From UBA6522 sp965221035 (GTDB lineage Bacteria > Pseudomonadota > Gammaproteobacteria > Steroidobacterales > Rariloculaceae), in the NCBI GenBank assembly GCA_965221035.1, contig OZ244860.1, positions 2,914,001 through 2,978,000 on the forward strand: 64,000 bases of DNA, in the 5' to 3' direction. The translations under genes and the position numbers were made by a program. Positions within the stretch are counted from its first letter, which is position 1. Each line of letters begins with the position of its first letter. The notes beneath the pieces are model-generated. The model was not told the DNA's origin. It did no database searches and saw only the letters and a program-made list of their open reading frames with translations. This document shows, piece after piece, positions 1 to 7,536 of the stretch.

Positions 1-1481
1 TCGAAGCGAAATCCCATTACAGGCTCGGCATTGGCCCACACCTTCCAGGTCGCCCGGCTCGCGGCCAGCGCATCCTTGAACCACTGCTTCTGGCGTGTGC
101 CCAGCAGGGAAACCGCCGGATCGTCCCGGCGCGGGTTCGGCATGGTCTCGCCGTTGAGGACGACGGCTTCCGGCGGGTTGCCGCCATTGGCGTCGCGTCC
201 TTCGGCCAGCGTGTGGAGCAGGTTGCCGTCGAACAGGCTGAAGTTGGAAAACACGTTGACGGCGCTTCGTTCGTCCTCGACGTCCCGCGCCGAGTAGCCG
301 GGGTGGGCGCTGGGCCCCCGATACGAGCGGTTGTCGGTCAGGAGCAGGTCCACGTGGGCGCCCCAGCGGATCGTCCGATAACAGGTCTGGGATCGGATGG
401 CGGCCAGGTTGTTGGGCTCCATGGAGAGATAGCCGTCCACGAAGTCGCCCATGGGTGCGTTCTCGATGCCCGCGGGCTGTTCGTAGTCCCGCGCCTCGTT
501 GGGCACGCCCGGCAAGCCGAGACTGTCGGACAGGATCTGCGGTACGAATTCGAACCAGGCCTGGGTTGCGGCCGCGCGCTTCTTGGGGTTGGAACGGCCG
601 CCGCTGTAGCTTTGCCAGACATCGTTGCCGAATTCGTGGTCGTCCCAGACGGCCGCGAACGGGTACATGGCCCGTGCCTCCTGGAGGTCGGAGTCCTGCA
701 GATAGCCCTTGTAGATGCGCCGGTGTCCGGCAAGATACAGGTCGAAGTCTTCCGGGTCGGGTGGATCGTCAGCCCCCGGCGGCGCGCCCATGCCCATGCC
801 TGCCATGCCCATTCCCGCCGGTCCGCCCGGCGTCGGCCCGTCCGTGTCATCGCCATCCGCAAGTCCCGGAGGACCGAACGATTCTTCGGGGTCCGCCGGC
901 AGTCCGTAAACATAGTCGCCCAGGTGCAGAATGAGGTCGATACCCCGGCCCGAACCGCCGGCACCCTCGTCCCGGATCAGCCGCTGGTAGACGCCGTGCT
1001 CGTTGGGCGGCCAGCTCTGGCACGACACGAAGGCGATGCTGACGGGTCGTGGGGCATCCGGCAGCGGCGCCGTCCAGGTGCGGCCCAGCCGGCTGGTGGC
1101 ACCGTCTGCTGCGATGAAACGGTAGTAGTAGGTGGTTTCCGGCTCCAGGTTTCGGACCAGCACGCGCAGGGTGTGGTCGCTTTCGGACGAGGCCGTCAAC
1201 GTCTCCTCCAGCACCAGCTCGCCGAATTCTCGGGAGCGGCTGACCTGGACAACCACTTCGGGCCTGGACTCGCCCGTCATCGGTTCCACCCGGCTCCAGA
1301 GCAGAACGGCGTCAGGTTGCGGGTCCGCCGAGGCGACGCCCTGGGGAAACGCGTTTCGTGACGACTCGGTCGGGGTAACCGACTGGGCGAAGCCGCGGCG
1401 CGATGCCGGCAGCGCCAGCAGACCCGCCAGCGCCCCGGCCGAGTACTTGAGAAATTCCCGTCTACGGGTAGCCACGGTCAC
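1..1481 (-). CDS. PhoD-family alkaline phosphatase/phosphodiesterase, Tat-exported (3' end cut by window)
   Basis: Predicted to hydrolyse phosphomono- or diesters in the periplasm. The N-terminus carries a twin-arginine signal (RRREFLK, residues 6-12, then a hydrophobic stretch ending near FAQ). An N-terminal beta-sandwich region (PhoD_N-like, about 40-155) precedes the metallophosphatase domain. Metal-binding motifs of the family are visible: HLGDYVYG near residue 187, WDDHEFGND near 277, then DNRSYRG and LGTRQKQWF. About 493 residues are present; the C-terminus lies beyond base 1. The chosen start is GTG at 1481, with a GAGGG Shine-Dalgarno overlapping the stop of the upstream molybdopterin gene, 13 bp away, so the two genes are probably cotranscribed. 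A Gly/Met-rich loop (residues about 218-233, MGMAGMGMG-type) interrupts the catalytic domain. Family assignment is firm; the substrate is not known. Confidence 0.85.
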   Translation of the reverse strand, partial: MTVATRRREFLKYSAGALAGLLALPASRRGFAQSVTPTESSRNAFPQGVASADPQPDAVLLWSRVEPMTGESRPEVVVQVSRSREFGELVLEETLTASSESDHTLRVLVRNLEPETTYYYRFIAADGATSRLGRTWTAPLPDAPRPVSIAFVSCQSWPPNEHGVYQRLIRDEGAGGSGRGIDLILHLGDYVYGLPADPEESFGPPGLADGDDTDGPTPGGPAGMGMAGMGMGAPPGADDPPDPEDFDLYLAGHRRIYKGYLQDSDLQEARAMYPFAAVWDDHEFGNDVWQSYSGGRSNPKKRAAATQAWFEFVPQILSDSLGLPGVPNEARDYEQPAGIENAPMGDFVDGYLSMEPNNLAAIRSQTCYRTIRWGAHVDLLLTDNRSYRGPSAHPGYSARDVEDERSAVNVFSNFSLFDGNLLHTLAEGRDANGGNPPEAVVLNGETMPNPRRDDPAVSLLGTRQKQWFKDALAASRATWKVWANAEPVMGFRF

Positions 1482-1494
1482 GAGTGACGCGCCC

Positions 1495-3909
1495 TCAGGC
1501 GGTCTGCACGTCCAGCGGGCCGTGGGATTGCGGTTGCCCGGCGACATGATTGACGATCATGTCCGGCACAACCGGCGCGCGATTGAACAGGTGCCCGCCC
1601 AAGGCGTCGGAAACGGCCGACAGCACCGCCGCCGAAGCCGCGCCCATGGGGGGCTCGCCGATGCCCCGCGCGCCAACGGGATTCTGCGGATCGGCGATGT
1701 CCGTCGCGCTCCAGGCCATGACCGACGGCACGTCCAGGTAACTGGGGGGCTTGCAACCCAACAGCCCCACGTTGCCGGGAAGGCCGTTCTGCGGGTCGTA
1801 GATCTGGCGTTCGTGCAGCGCGTAGCCCATGCCCCACACGCCGCCGCCCTTCAACTGTTGCGACAAACCCTGGGGATGCAGTACGGTGCCGCAGTCGGCC
1901 ACACCGACATAGTCCAGGATCTCCACCTTGCCGGTCTCAAGGTCCACCTCCACTTCCGCAAAGCCGACCGACAGGGCCGGGACGTCGCCTTCCTTGGGCA
2001 AGTTGTCCTTGGCGATACCGACGAGCCCCGTGCCGGCAACCCCCGCGACGGCGGCCCTGGTGACGTCGGCGATGTCGTCGGGCGGTTCGGCCCCCGAATA
2101 CCTGCCGCCCAGTTCGATCGCCCGCTGCGCCGCCTGCGGATAGGTCAGGAACCGCTCGGGGTTCGCCGTTGCGAAGACCTTGTGATCGCCGATGTCGTAG
2201 TCGTCGGCCGATCCCCCGAGATCGAGCGCGGCGATCTCCTTGAGTTTCTGGACCGCATCCAGCGCCGCCACGTAGTTGGTGCGCGTCATGGTGTAGGAGG
2301 TGTTGCTGCCGTTCTGCGCCGACGCGCTGGGCAGGTGCCGGCTGGTGATGCCGTGCTCGACCACGCAGTTCTCCCAGTCGCAGCGCAGGACCTCTGCGGC
2401 GGCGCGGGTGGTCGCCACATAGGAATACGTGCCCAGGTTTCCGACCCCGCTGTGCAGGTGCAGCTTGCCCTCGGGTGTCAGCACCACCAGCCCGTCGTAA
2501 CCGCTGCGACCGGCGGAATGGTAGGCCTGTCCGATGCCGACGCCGTAGGCTTTCGAACCACGCCGCTCGCCGCTGCGTCCCTTGCGCGAGGCCCAGCCGA
2601 ACTGCTCGGCGCCCTGTTCCAGCGCTTCGGCCATGTAGGCGCTGGTGAGCGGGCTGCGCTGGGAGCCGACCGTGCCGGAGGAATCCGGCGCGTTGATTCT
2701 GCGAATCTCCAGCCGGTCCAGACCCAGTTCGCGCGCCGCCTTGTCGATGATCGGTTCCACGGCGGTGGCGATCTGGTTTTGCCCGGGCCCGCGCTGGGCG
2801 CCCCTGGGCGTGGAATTGGTCAGTAGCGTCACGCCCCGATAGCGCATGGAAAGCGGCTGATAGATGATGGAAACCGCGCCACCGGCGGAATTGGCGTCGG
2901 GGAAGCCCCCCGCCGAGCCGCCGTCCTGCACCAGGTAGAGGTCCGCGGCGGTGATGCGGCCGTCAGCCCTGAAGCCCAGCCGGATGCGACCCTGGAAGCC
3001 GCCCCGCGCCGAGCCCAGGAAGTACTCCTCGTGACGGCTGATCCGCAACATGACGGGGCGGCCGATCTTCCTGGAAAGCCGCGCCGCGATGCCCACGGTG
3101 ATGGAACCGCCCGACTTGGAGCCGAAACCGCCGCCGCAGTATTCGTTGACCAGGACGACATCTTCGACGCCCACTCCGGCCTGCCGCGAAATGCCTCCGA
3201 GCGCCGACGTATGGCTCTGCACGCCCGTGTGGACATGGCATTTGCCGTTCTCCCAGTAGGCCATGGTGGTTCGCGGCTCCATGGAGTGATGGGAATTGCC
3301 CTGGGTCACGAAGGTCTCGTCCAGCACCAGGCTGGCTTCGGCGAAGCCGGCCTCCAGGTCGCCGAAGGACCATTCTTGGGCGGGTTCGCCCATGGGCAAC
3401 TGCCCCTCGGGAACGGCGAAGTCACGTGCGGCCCACTTGCGCGTCTGACCGCCGCCTCCGCCGCCCATGCCGCCCATGCCGCCACGTCCGGCAGACGAGT
3501 TGACCCCGCCGGGCCCGGCATTGGGGCCGCCTGGATAGAGGGTCTCCAGGGGATCGACCACAAATTCCAGCGGCTCGATGTCAAGCCGGATCGCGTCGAT
3601 GGCATCTTGCGCGGTGGCCTCGTCCACGGCCGCGACGGCGAGGATCGGATGGCCTACGAACATCGGCTCGTTGCTGAACAGGGTGCCCGCGCCTTCGTCC
3701 TCGGCGGTGAGAATGCCCAGCACGCCCTCCATGGACAGTGCTTCGGAGGCGTCGATGCCGTTGACCCTGGCGTGTGGCATCGGGCTGGTCAGGAGCTTGG
3801 CGAAGACCATCCCTTCGGCACGGAAATCCTCGGCGAACCTGGCTCGTCCGGTCACCTTGGCACGAACATCGGGTGGCACAAAATCCTTGCCGATCAAGTC
3901 ATAGGCCAT
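1495..3909 (-). CDS. Molybdopterin-binding large subunit of xanthine dehydrogenase/aldehyde oxidase family (orphan paralog)
   Basis: Large Moco subunit of a molybdenum hydroxylase, 804 aa, which oxidises aldehydes or N-heterocycles in this family. It opens with the aldehyde-oxidase a/b hammerhead domain (KVTGRARFAEDF), followed by Moco-contact motifs such as CGGGFGSKSG near residue 256 and the catalytic Glu in GIGEPPMG near 748. Start ATG at 3909 has GGAGAG nine bases upstream. It is a clear paralog of the gene at 60852-63263: the first 35 residues are nearly the same and both end in QSHGPLDV.TA. No 2Fe-2S or FAD subunit gene lies next to it; the downstream neighbour is a PhoD phosphatase. 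A Gly/Met low-complexity insert (about residues 141-153) is absent from the paralog. It may borrow the small subunits encoded at 60-64 kb (inference). Confidence 0.9.
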   Translation of the reverse strand: MAYDLIGKDFVPPDVRAKVTGRARFAEDFRAEGMVFAKLLTSPMPHARVNGIDASEALSMEGVLGILTAEDEGAGTLFSNEPMFVGHPILAVAAVDEATAQDAIDAIRLDIEPLEFVVDPLETLYPGGPNAGPGGVNSSAGRGGMGGMGGGGGGQTRKWAARDFAVPEGQLPMGEPAQEWSFGDLEAGFAEASLVLDETFVTQGNSHHSMEPRTTMAYWENGKCHVHTGVQSHTSALGGISRQAGVGVEDVVLVNEYCGGGFGSKSGGSITVGIAARLSRKIGRPVMLRISRHEEYFLGSARGGFQGRIRLGFRADGRITAADLYLVQDGGSAGGFPDANSAGGAVSIIYQPLSMRYRGVTLLTNSTPRGAQRGPGQNQIATAVEPIIDKAARELGLDRLEIRRINAPDSSGTVGSQRSPLTSAYMAEALEQGAEQFGWASRKGRSGERRGSKAYGVGIGQAYHSAGRSGYDGLVVLTPEGKLHLHSGVGNLGTYSYVATTRAAAEVLRCDWENCVVEHGITSRHLPSASAQNGSNTSYTMTRTNYVAALDAVQKLKEIAALDLGGSADDYDIGDHKVFATANPERFLTYPQAAQRAIELGGRYSGAEPPDDIADVTRAAVAGVAGTGLVGIAKDNLPKEGDVPALSVGFAEVEVDLETGKVEILDYVGVADCGTVLHPQGLSQQLKGGGVWGMGYALHERQIYDPQNGLPGNVGLLGCKPPSYLDVPSVMAWSATDIADPQNPVGARGIGEPPMGAASAAVLSAVSDALGGHLFNRAPVVPDMIVNHVAGQPQSHGPLDVQTA

Positions 3910-4092
3910 TGCGGAAACTCTCCAGATACATGGCTTGGCTCAAATGCCATGGTAGCACCCGAGGGGCTCCGCTCATGCGGACGTATGAAAAGTTTCGTTG
4001 AGTTGCCCCCGGTGCCGGAGTTATTCCAGCGAGTTTTGTCAACTGCGTATTTCAGCAGATGTATACCAGCAGAAGATTGACATCCTAGAGGA

Positions 4093-4350
4093 TCAACGCT
4101 GCTGGCCCGCAAAATCGACGATTTCCAGGTCATCGATCAATCCGTTCAAACGTGTTGGATCGATTCCAGGTTTCAGCCCCAGCTTCCTCTTCGTGGTGCG
4201 GAACCTTTTTGGCTTCGTGGGTGTCGTCTTTGCCTGCATGCCGAGCCTTAGCAAATGGTTGAGGGCGGTATTGAGGCTCAGGCCCTCATGTGTGCGAAAC
4301 GCTTCGAGCTGGACCGCCAGATCGTCGTCGATGGTTACGGTTGTACGCAT
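4093..4350 (-). CDS. Ribbon-helix-helix protein, orphan antitoxin-like
   Basis: 85 aa. The N-terminus MRTTVTIDDDLA followed by LEAFRTHEGLSLNTALNHLLRLG is the strand-helix-helix pattern of Arc/MetJ-type DNA-binding antitoxins (VapB/CopG-like). A basic Lys/Arg/Thr-rich middle and a short acidic C-terminus (GLIDDLEIVDF) could be the toxin-neutralising tail. No toxin gene is next to it on either side. The ATG at 4350 matches the family start; an upstream in-frame ATG at 4368 would add six residues and has an AGG seven bases before it. A longer reading through the upstream palindrome (4449-4589) is not believable. A short hairpin (TTGATCCT/AGGATGTCAA-like) lies at the stop codon. It may be a remnant or a stand-alone regulator. 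Confidence 0.72.
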   Translation of the reverse strand: MRTTVTIDDDLAVQLEAFRTHEGLSLNTALNHLLRLGMQAKTTPTKPKRFRTTKRKLGLKPGIDPTRLNGLIDDLEIVDFAGQQR

Positions 4351-4448
4351 GAAAGGCAACTTGCGCATCACGTGCCTGACGTCAATGATGATCTCCCTTG
4401 GTCGAATCGCGCAAGGGCAGTCATCGTCCGCGTGGGTTGCATGGCCGA

Positions 4449-4589
4449 GGGCACGGGTGCGGGCCGCCCCTGCGCGCGTCGTGGGCTCGGCGCGGGGCCA
4501 GGGATGGCCAGGAGCGCCGAGCCCCGATCCTCGCCCGCCAGGGATGGCGGGCGAGGTTAAGCGCGCAGGGGCGGCCCGCACCCGTGCCC
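4449..4589. repeat. 141-bp nested palindromic element (three-armed cruciform)
   Basis: Two outer arms, 4449-4477 and 4561-4589, are perfect 29-base inverted repeats. Inside them sit two further perfect 11-bp hairpins: 4483-4493 with 4514-4524, and 4529-4539 with 4546-4556. Both inner hairpins carry the same loop core, CCAGGGATGG (about 4498-4508 and 4538-4547). The folded form would be a long GC-rich stem topped by two arms. It lies between the 3' end of the sulfatase and the 5' end of the ribbon-helix-helix gene. No second copy was seen in this window. It could be a bidirectional terminator, a REP/BIME-like dispersed element or a non-autonomous mobile unit. Confidence 0.85.
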
Positions 4590-4616
4590 GCTGCGCTCGT
4601 GGTTGCGTGAACCGAA

Positions 4617-6281
4617 TCAGGGCATGGAAGTTGATTCGGCGGCGCCGCCCGCCGACCCCGCGGCGACGATGTCCACACCGTTCCAATCCGCGTAGTCCAG
4701 CCAGGCCCGGGCGAGATCGGCGACGATATCGGCGCGGTCGGCGGCGAGGTCGCGGGTTTCGGCGGGGTCGTCGGCGAGGTTGAACAGCGCGCCCGGCACG
4801 AATTCACCGTCTTCCTTCCACCAGGTCAGCTTCCAGTCTCCACGCCGGGCGTAGCCGCCGCCCAGGCGGGTCTCGATATAGGTGTGGAAGGCGTATTCGG
4901 TGTCGTCATAGGCTGGTATTCCGTCAAGCCACAGGCCTGTGACAGGGCGGCCCTGCATGCGCCTGGTGCTGCCGCTGTCGCGCTCCGCGGGGTGCACCAC
5001 ACCGGCCAGTTCCAGGAGCGTGGGCATGATGTCGGCGACCTGGAAATAGTTCCTGTCCATTTGCCCGGCCGCCACGCGCCCTGGCCACCGCAGGATCGCG
5101 GGGACGCGGGTGCCTCCCTCCGTGGTGAAGGTCTTGTAGAGCCGCAGCGGCGTGGAGGACACACGCGCCCAGTTCGCGCCCACCGTGACGTAGGACGTGG
5201 TGTCGCCGAGATTCTCCAGGCTGTTGTCGTCTGCTTCGCGGTACCCCGCCCCTGTCGCGGTGCCGTCGGCGCCGTTGTCGGACATGAACAGCACGATGGT
5301 GTCTTCGGCGATACCGTGCTCGTCGAGATAGTCCAGAACGCGTCCGATCTCTTCGTCCATGATGTCGACCATGGCGGCGTAGATCTGCATTCGCCGGGCT
5401 TCATAGGCGCGTTCGTCGGCGGTCAAGGACGCCCAGTTCGCGATTCCCTCCGCCGGATAGGGTTCGAAATCCGGCGGGAAGAGGCCGAGCCCGCGTTGTC
5501 TGTCGATGCGTGCACCGCGTGTGGCCTGGTAACCGTCCTCGTACCATCCCTCGTAGGCCTCGATGCGTTCGCGGGGCGCCTGCAGCGGGTAGTGCGGCGC
5601 CGTATAGGAAAGGAAGGCGAAGAATGGCCGACCGTCGCCGAGATTCGCGTCAATGTACTCGATCACCCTGTCAGTGTAGAAGCGGGTGGAGTAGAAGTCG
5701 TCCGGCACTGGGACCCGCGAGCCGTTCTCCGAATAGGAGTCCAGTTCGTCTGACGCTTCCACATGGGGATTGGCAAAGTGCCTGCCCGCGCCCGGCAGGA
5801 GCGCGAATACCTGCTCGAAACCTCGCGCCGACGGAACCTGTTCGTCGCCGCGGCCGAGGTCCCACTTGCCGGCCATGTAGGTATGGTAGCCCGCATCGCG
5901 CAGCACCTCCGCCAGGGTTGCCGCGTCGGGGCTCAGTCGATAATTGCGCCGGGGGCCGATGGCCGAGACGTTGTTGTCGATGCCGGTATGCAGCATGGCA
6001 CGGGTGGGATTGCACTTGACCGCCGTGTGGAAGTCGAGGAACAGGGTGCCGTCGGCGGCCAGGCGCGCCAGATTGGGCGTCGGCATCTCGCCGCCGTAGG
6101 GTGCGATGTCGGAGAACCCCAGGTCGTCGGCGACGATCAGGAGGAAGTTGGGACGCGACGGGTCGACCGGGGGCGGCGGGGCTGAGTCACCGGAGCCGGC
6201 CCCCGGCTCGGTTCGCGGAGTGCAACCCGCGAGCACGATCCCGCAAGCTGCGACGCAACGCGCCGCCAAGCCCGCGGTCAA
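4617..6281 (-). CDS. Arylsulfatase A-family sulfatase, lipoprotein
   Basis: 554 aa. Type I sulfatase that would cleave sulfate esters after conversion of its active-site Cys to formylglycine. The N-terminus is a lipoprotein signal (lipobox LAGC near residue 20) followed by a Pro/Ser/Gly linker. Metal-binding residues appear in LLIVADDLGFSD near residue 50, the formylglycine motif CNPTRAMLHTG near residue 88, and the later metal-site motif LFMSDNGAD. The C-terminal region (YAFHTYIETRLGGGYARRGDWKL) is typical of the family. The start is TTG at 6281, 14 bp after the upstream HD gene, with no strong ribosome site visible, which suggests coupling. No recognisable active maturase is in the window: the two SUMF1-domain proteins at 49.5-53.7 kb lack the needed cysteines. 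Confidence 0.9.
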   Translation of the reverse strand: MTAGLAARCVAACGIVLAGCTPRTEPGAGSGDSAPPPPVDPSRPNFLLIVADDLGFSDIAPYGGEMPTPNLARLAADGTLFLDFHTAVKCNPTRAMLHTGIDNNVSAIGPRRNYRLSPDAATLAEVLRDAGYHTYMAGKWDLGRGDEQVPSARGFEQVFALLPGAGRHFANPHVEASDELDSYSENGSRVPVPDDFYSTRFYTDRVIEYIDANLGDGRPFFAFLSYTAPHYPLQAPRERIEAYEGWYEDGYQATRGARIDRQRGLGLFPPDFEPYPAEGIANWASLTADERAYEARRMQIYAAMVDIMDEEIGRVLDYLDEHGIAEDTIVLFMSDNGADGTATGAGYREADDNSLENLGDTTSYVTVGANWARVSSTPLRLYKTFTTEGGTRVPAILRWPGRVAAGQMDRNYFQVADIMPTLLELAGVVHPAERDSGSTRRMQGRPVTGLWLDGIPAYDDTEYAFHTYIETRLGGGYARRGDWKLTWWKEDGEFVPGALFNLADDPAETRDLAADRADIVADLARAWLDYADWNGVDIVAAGSAGGAAESTSMP

Positions 6282-6295
6282 TACCGTGTGAGCGC

Positions 6296-7057
6296 TCAGA
6301 GCGGGCGGTTCGGCCAGATGATCGAACGCCAGAAGTGCGCGTTGTGGCTGTTGTCGAAGCCCAGACCTTCCGGCGGCGTGCGGAAGTGCTTGGCCACCAG
6401 CTCGAAGATGGGCTCGTAGTCCACTTGCGCTTCATCGTCCCAGCCGTATACGTCGTTCACCGTGATGACCCGCGCGGTGTGGTACCACTCGTGGCCCCTG
6501 GCATAGTCGTGATGGGCTTTCTGATACTCGTCCGGGACGTAATCCTCGCCGAAAATGCGGACGTACATCTCGGGGTATTCGTAGTTGTAATCCGGATCCG
6601 GGAAGAAGCGCAGCGACTGGTGATACTTGATGGCCCAGGAGATTTCCTCGTCCACGTAACCTTCCACCAGGTTGGATCCCCAGTGGCCGTGATCGACCCG
6701 CCTGATTTGGTGGCCGGTGTCGTGCAGCGCGCACGCCACGACGACCTTCTCGTCGTAGCCGGCCTTGAGCGCGAGATTGGCGCTTTGCAGCATGTGGCTG
6801 TTCTGCTGGATGCCGCCGCCGGGCGCGTCATAGAATCGCAGCCGCATGAAGTCCATGATGGTGGGGCGTTCCGGCATGGGCGGAGGTTCCGCCGATCCGC
6901 CGCCCATGCCCATGCCCTGGGCGAGCATCAGCCGGCGTTCAAGTTCGTCCTCGACGGCGTCCGCCTTCGCGGCGAACGTCATGCCGGGCGTGAAGGTCGC
7001 CGCAGCGGCAAGCGCGGCGTTGCGCATGAAATCGCGTCGTCTATTGTTCAGTTCCAT
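6296..7057 (-). CDS. Tat-exported HD-domain metalloprotein (PhnZ-like fold)
   Basis: 253 aa. The N-terminus has a Tat signal (NNRRRDFMRNAAL...) predicting export of a folded metalloprotein. The HD core reads NSHMLQSANLAL, then ACALHDTGHQI, then HWGSNLV, then IKYHQSLRFF, with a later Asp in ITVNDVYGW. This His...His-Asp...His...His...Asp order and spacing resemble the mixed-valent di-iron HD oxygenases PhnZ/TmpB more than nucleotide phosphohydrolases, but the PhnZ substrate Glu seven residues before the first His is Gly here, so the substrate should differ. ATG at 7057 has CAGGAG seven bases upstream. A Gly/Met/Pro-rich linker (residues about 46-62) follows the signal. It is probably cotranscribed with the sulfatase. 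HD assignment is strong; oxygenase activity is inference. Confidence 0.7.
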   Translation of the reverse strand: MELNNRRRDFMRNAALAAAATFTPGMTFAAKADAVEDELERRLMLAQGMGMGGGSAEPPPMPERPTIMDFMRLRFYDAPGGGIQQNSHMLQSANLALKAGYDEKVVVACALHDTGHQIRRVDHGHWGSNLVEGYVDEEISWAIKYHQSLRFFPDPDYNYEYPEMYVRIFGEDYVPDEYQKAHHDYARGHEWYHTARVITVNDVYGWDDEAQVDYEPIFELVAKHFRTPPEGLGFDNSHNAHFWRSIIWPNRPL

Positions 7058-7385
7058 GGCAATGCTCCTGCATCAATGAATTCGGTTACTCGCCGACGGC
7101 ATTATAGCGGAATTGCCGGCGGCCACTTCGGCCCCCGAGTGAAGAACTGCAAAGGCATCGGCAGCAAGGTGCGACATGCGGCCCCGGTAGCAAAGGGCGT
7201 TCCCGGCATGCACCATCAGGTTCGTCCCATCGCACCGTTGTTGTGAGGGTACAACAGCCTTTTTCCAGCAACTATCGCGCCCTGCTAGACAATTGTTAGC
7301 AGTCTGCTTGCTGTTTCGTGGGTGCCGGTCTGTAACACTTCGAATGATTGTGTGGTGTGCCCGCCCGCCGGGTGTTGCGACAAGG

Positions 7386-7407
7386 TCAGACGATATCGAT
7401 TGTCTGA
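7386..7407. promoter_or_regulatory. Dyad TCAGAC-N10-GTCTGA, candidate operator
   Basis: Perfect six-base half-sites, TCAGAC at 7386-7391 and GTCTGA at 7402-7407, sit one helical turn apart, seven bases before the Fur-like site and about 130 bp upstream of TonB receptor 1. The geometry fits binding by a dimeric regulator; the regulator is not identified. Confidence 0.35.
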
Positions 7408-7413
7408 ATAGAT

Positions 7414-7432
7414 GCGAATCGTTATCATTTGC
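7414..7432. promoter_or_regulatory. Candidate Fur box
   Basis: GCGAATCGTTATCATTTGC matches the 19-base Fur consensus GATAATGATAATCATTATC at 12 positions by eye; the opposite strand reads GCAAATGATAACGATTCGC, a form common in proteobacterial Fur sites. It lies about 105 bp upstream of the receptor start at 7537. If real, the receptor is iron-repressed. Confidence 0.45.
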
Positions 7433-7536
7433 TTGATTCGTTGTTCCGGTTGGGCGGCATGACGGAATTGGCGGTGTTGTTTCAGGGGGCGAAGTCTCCG
7501 GGATGGCTACGGGACCATTGAGATAGGGGAAAAGCT

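Larger units (their letters stand above)
7058..7536. other. 479-bp divergent intergenic region upstream of TonB receptor 1
   Basis: It separates the minus-strand HD gene from the plus-strand receptor and has no credible gene. It holds a weak hairpin with a T-run (TGTTGT at 7239-7244, ACAACA at 7251-7256, then T residues to 7264), a bulged palindrome GCTA-g-ACAATTGT-TAGC at 7284-7300, the TCAGAC dyad at 7386-7407 and the Fur-like site at 7414-7432. The ribosome site of the receptor is AGGGG, seven bases before the GTG at 7537. The concentration of dyads suggests complex control. Confidence 0.5.

Noticed and set aside
213..4080. Several long plus-strand frames at 213-1361, 1132-2826 and 3031-4080
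   Set aside because: They lie antisense to PhoD and the Moco subunit, whose motifs are clear; the plus-strand products are Arg/Pro-rich without domains.
4449..4589. tRNA or other cloverleaf RNA gene
   Set aside because: The three-armed fold has stems far too long, no anticodon or T-arm motif, and is symmetrical on both strands.
4351..4686. N-terminal extension of the ribbon-helix-helix protein to 197 aa
   Set aside because: The extra part is a translation of the nested palindrome and the end of the sulfatase gene; the family start is MRTTVTID at 4350.
7239..7264. Rho-independent terminator with TGTTGT/ACAACA stem and T-run
   Set aside because: Only six weak base pairs, and no gene ends nearby on the plus strand; kept as a remark in the intergenic entry.
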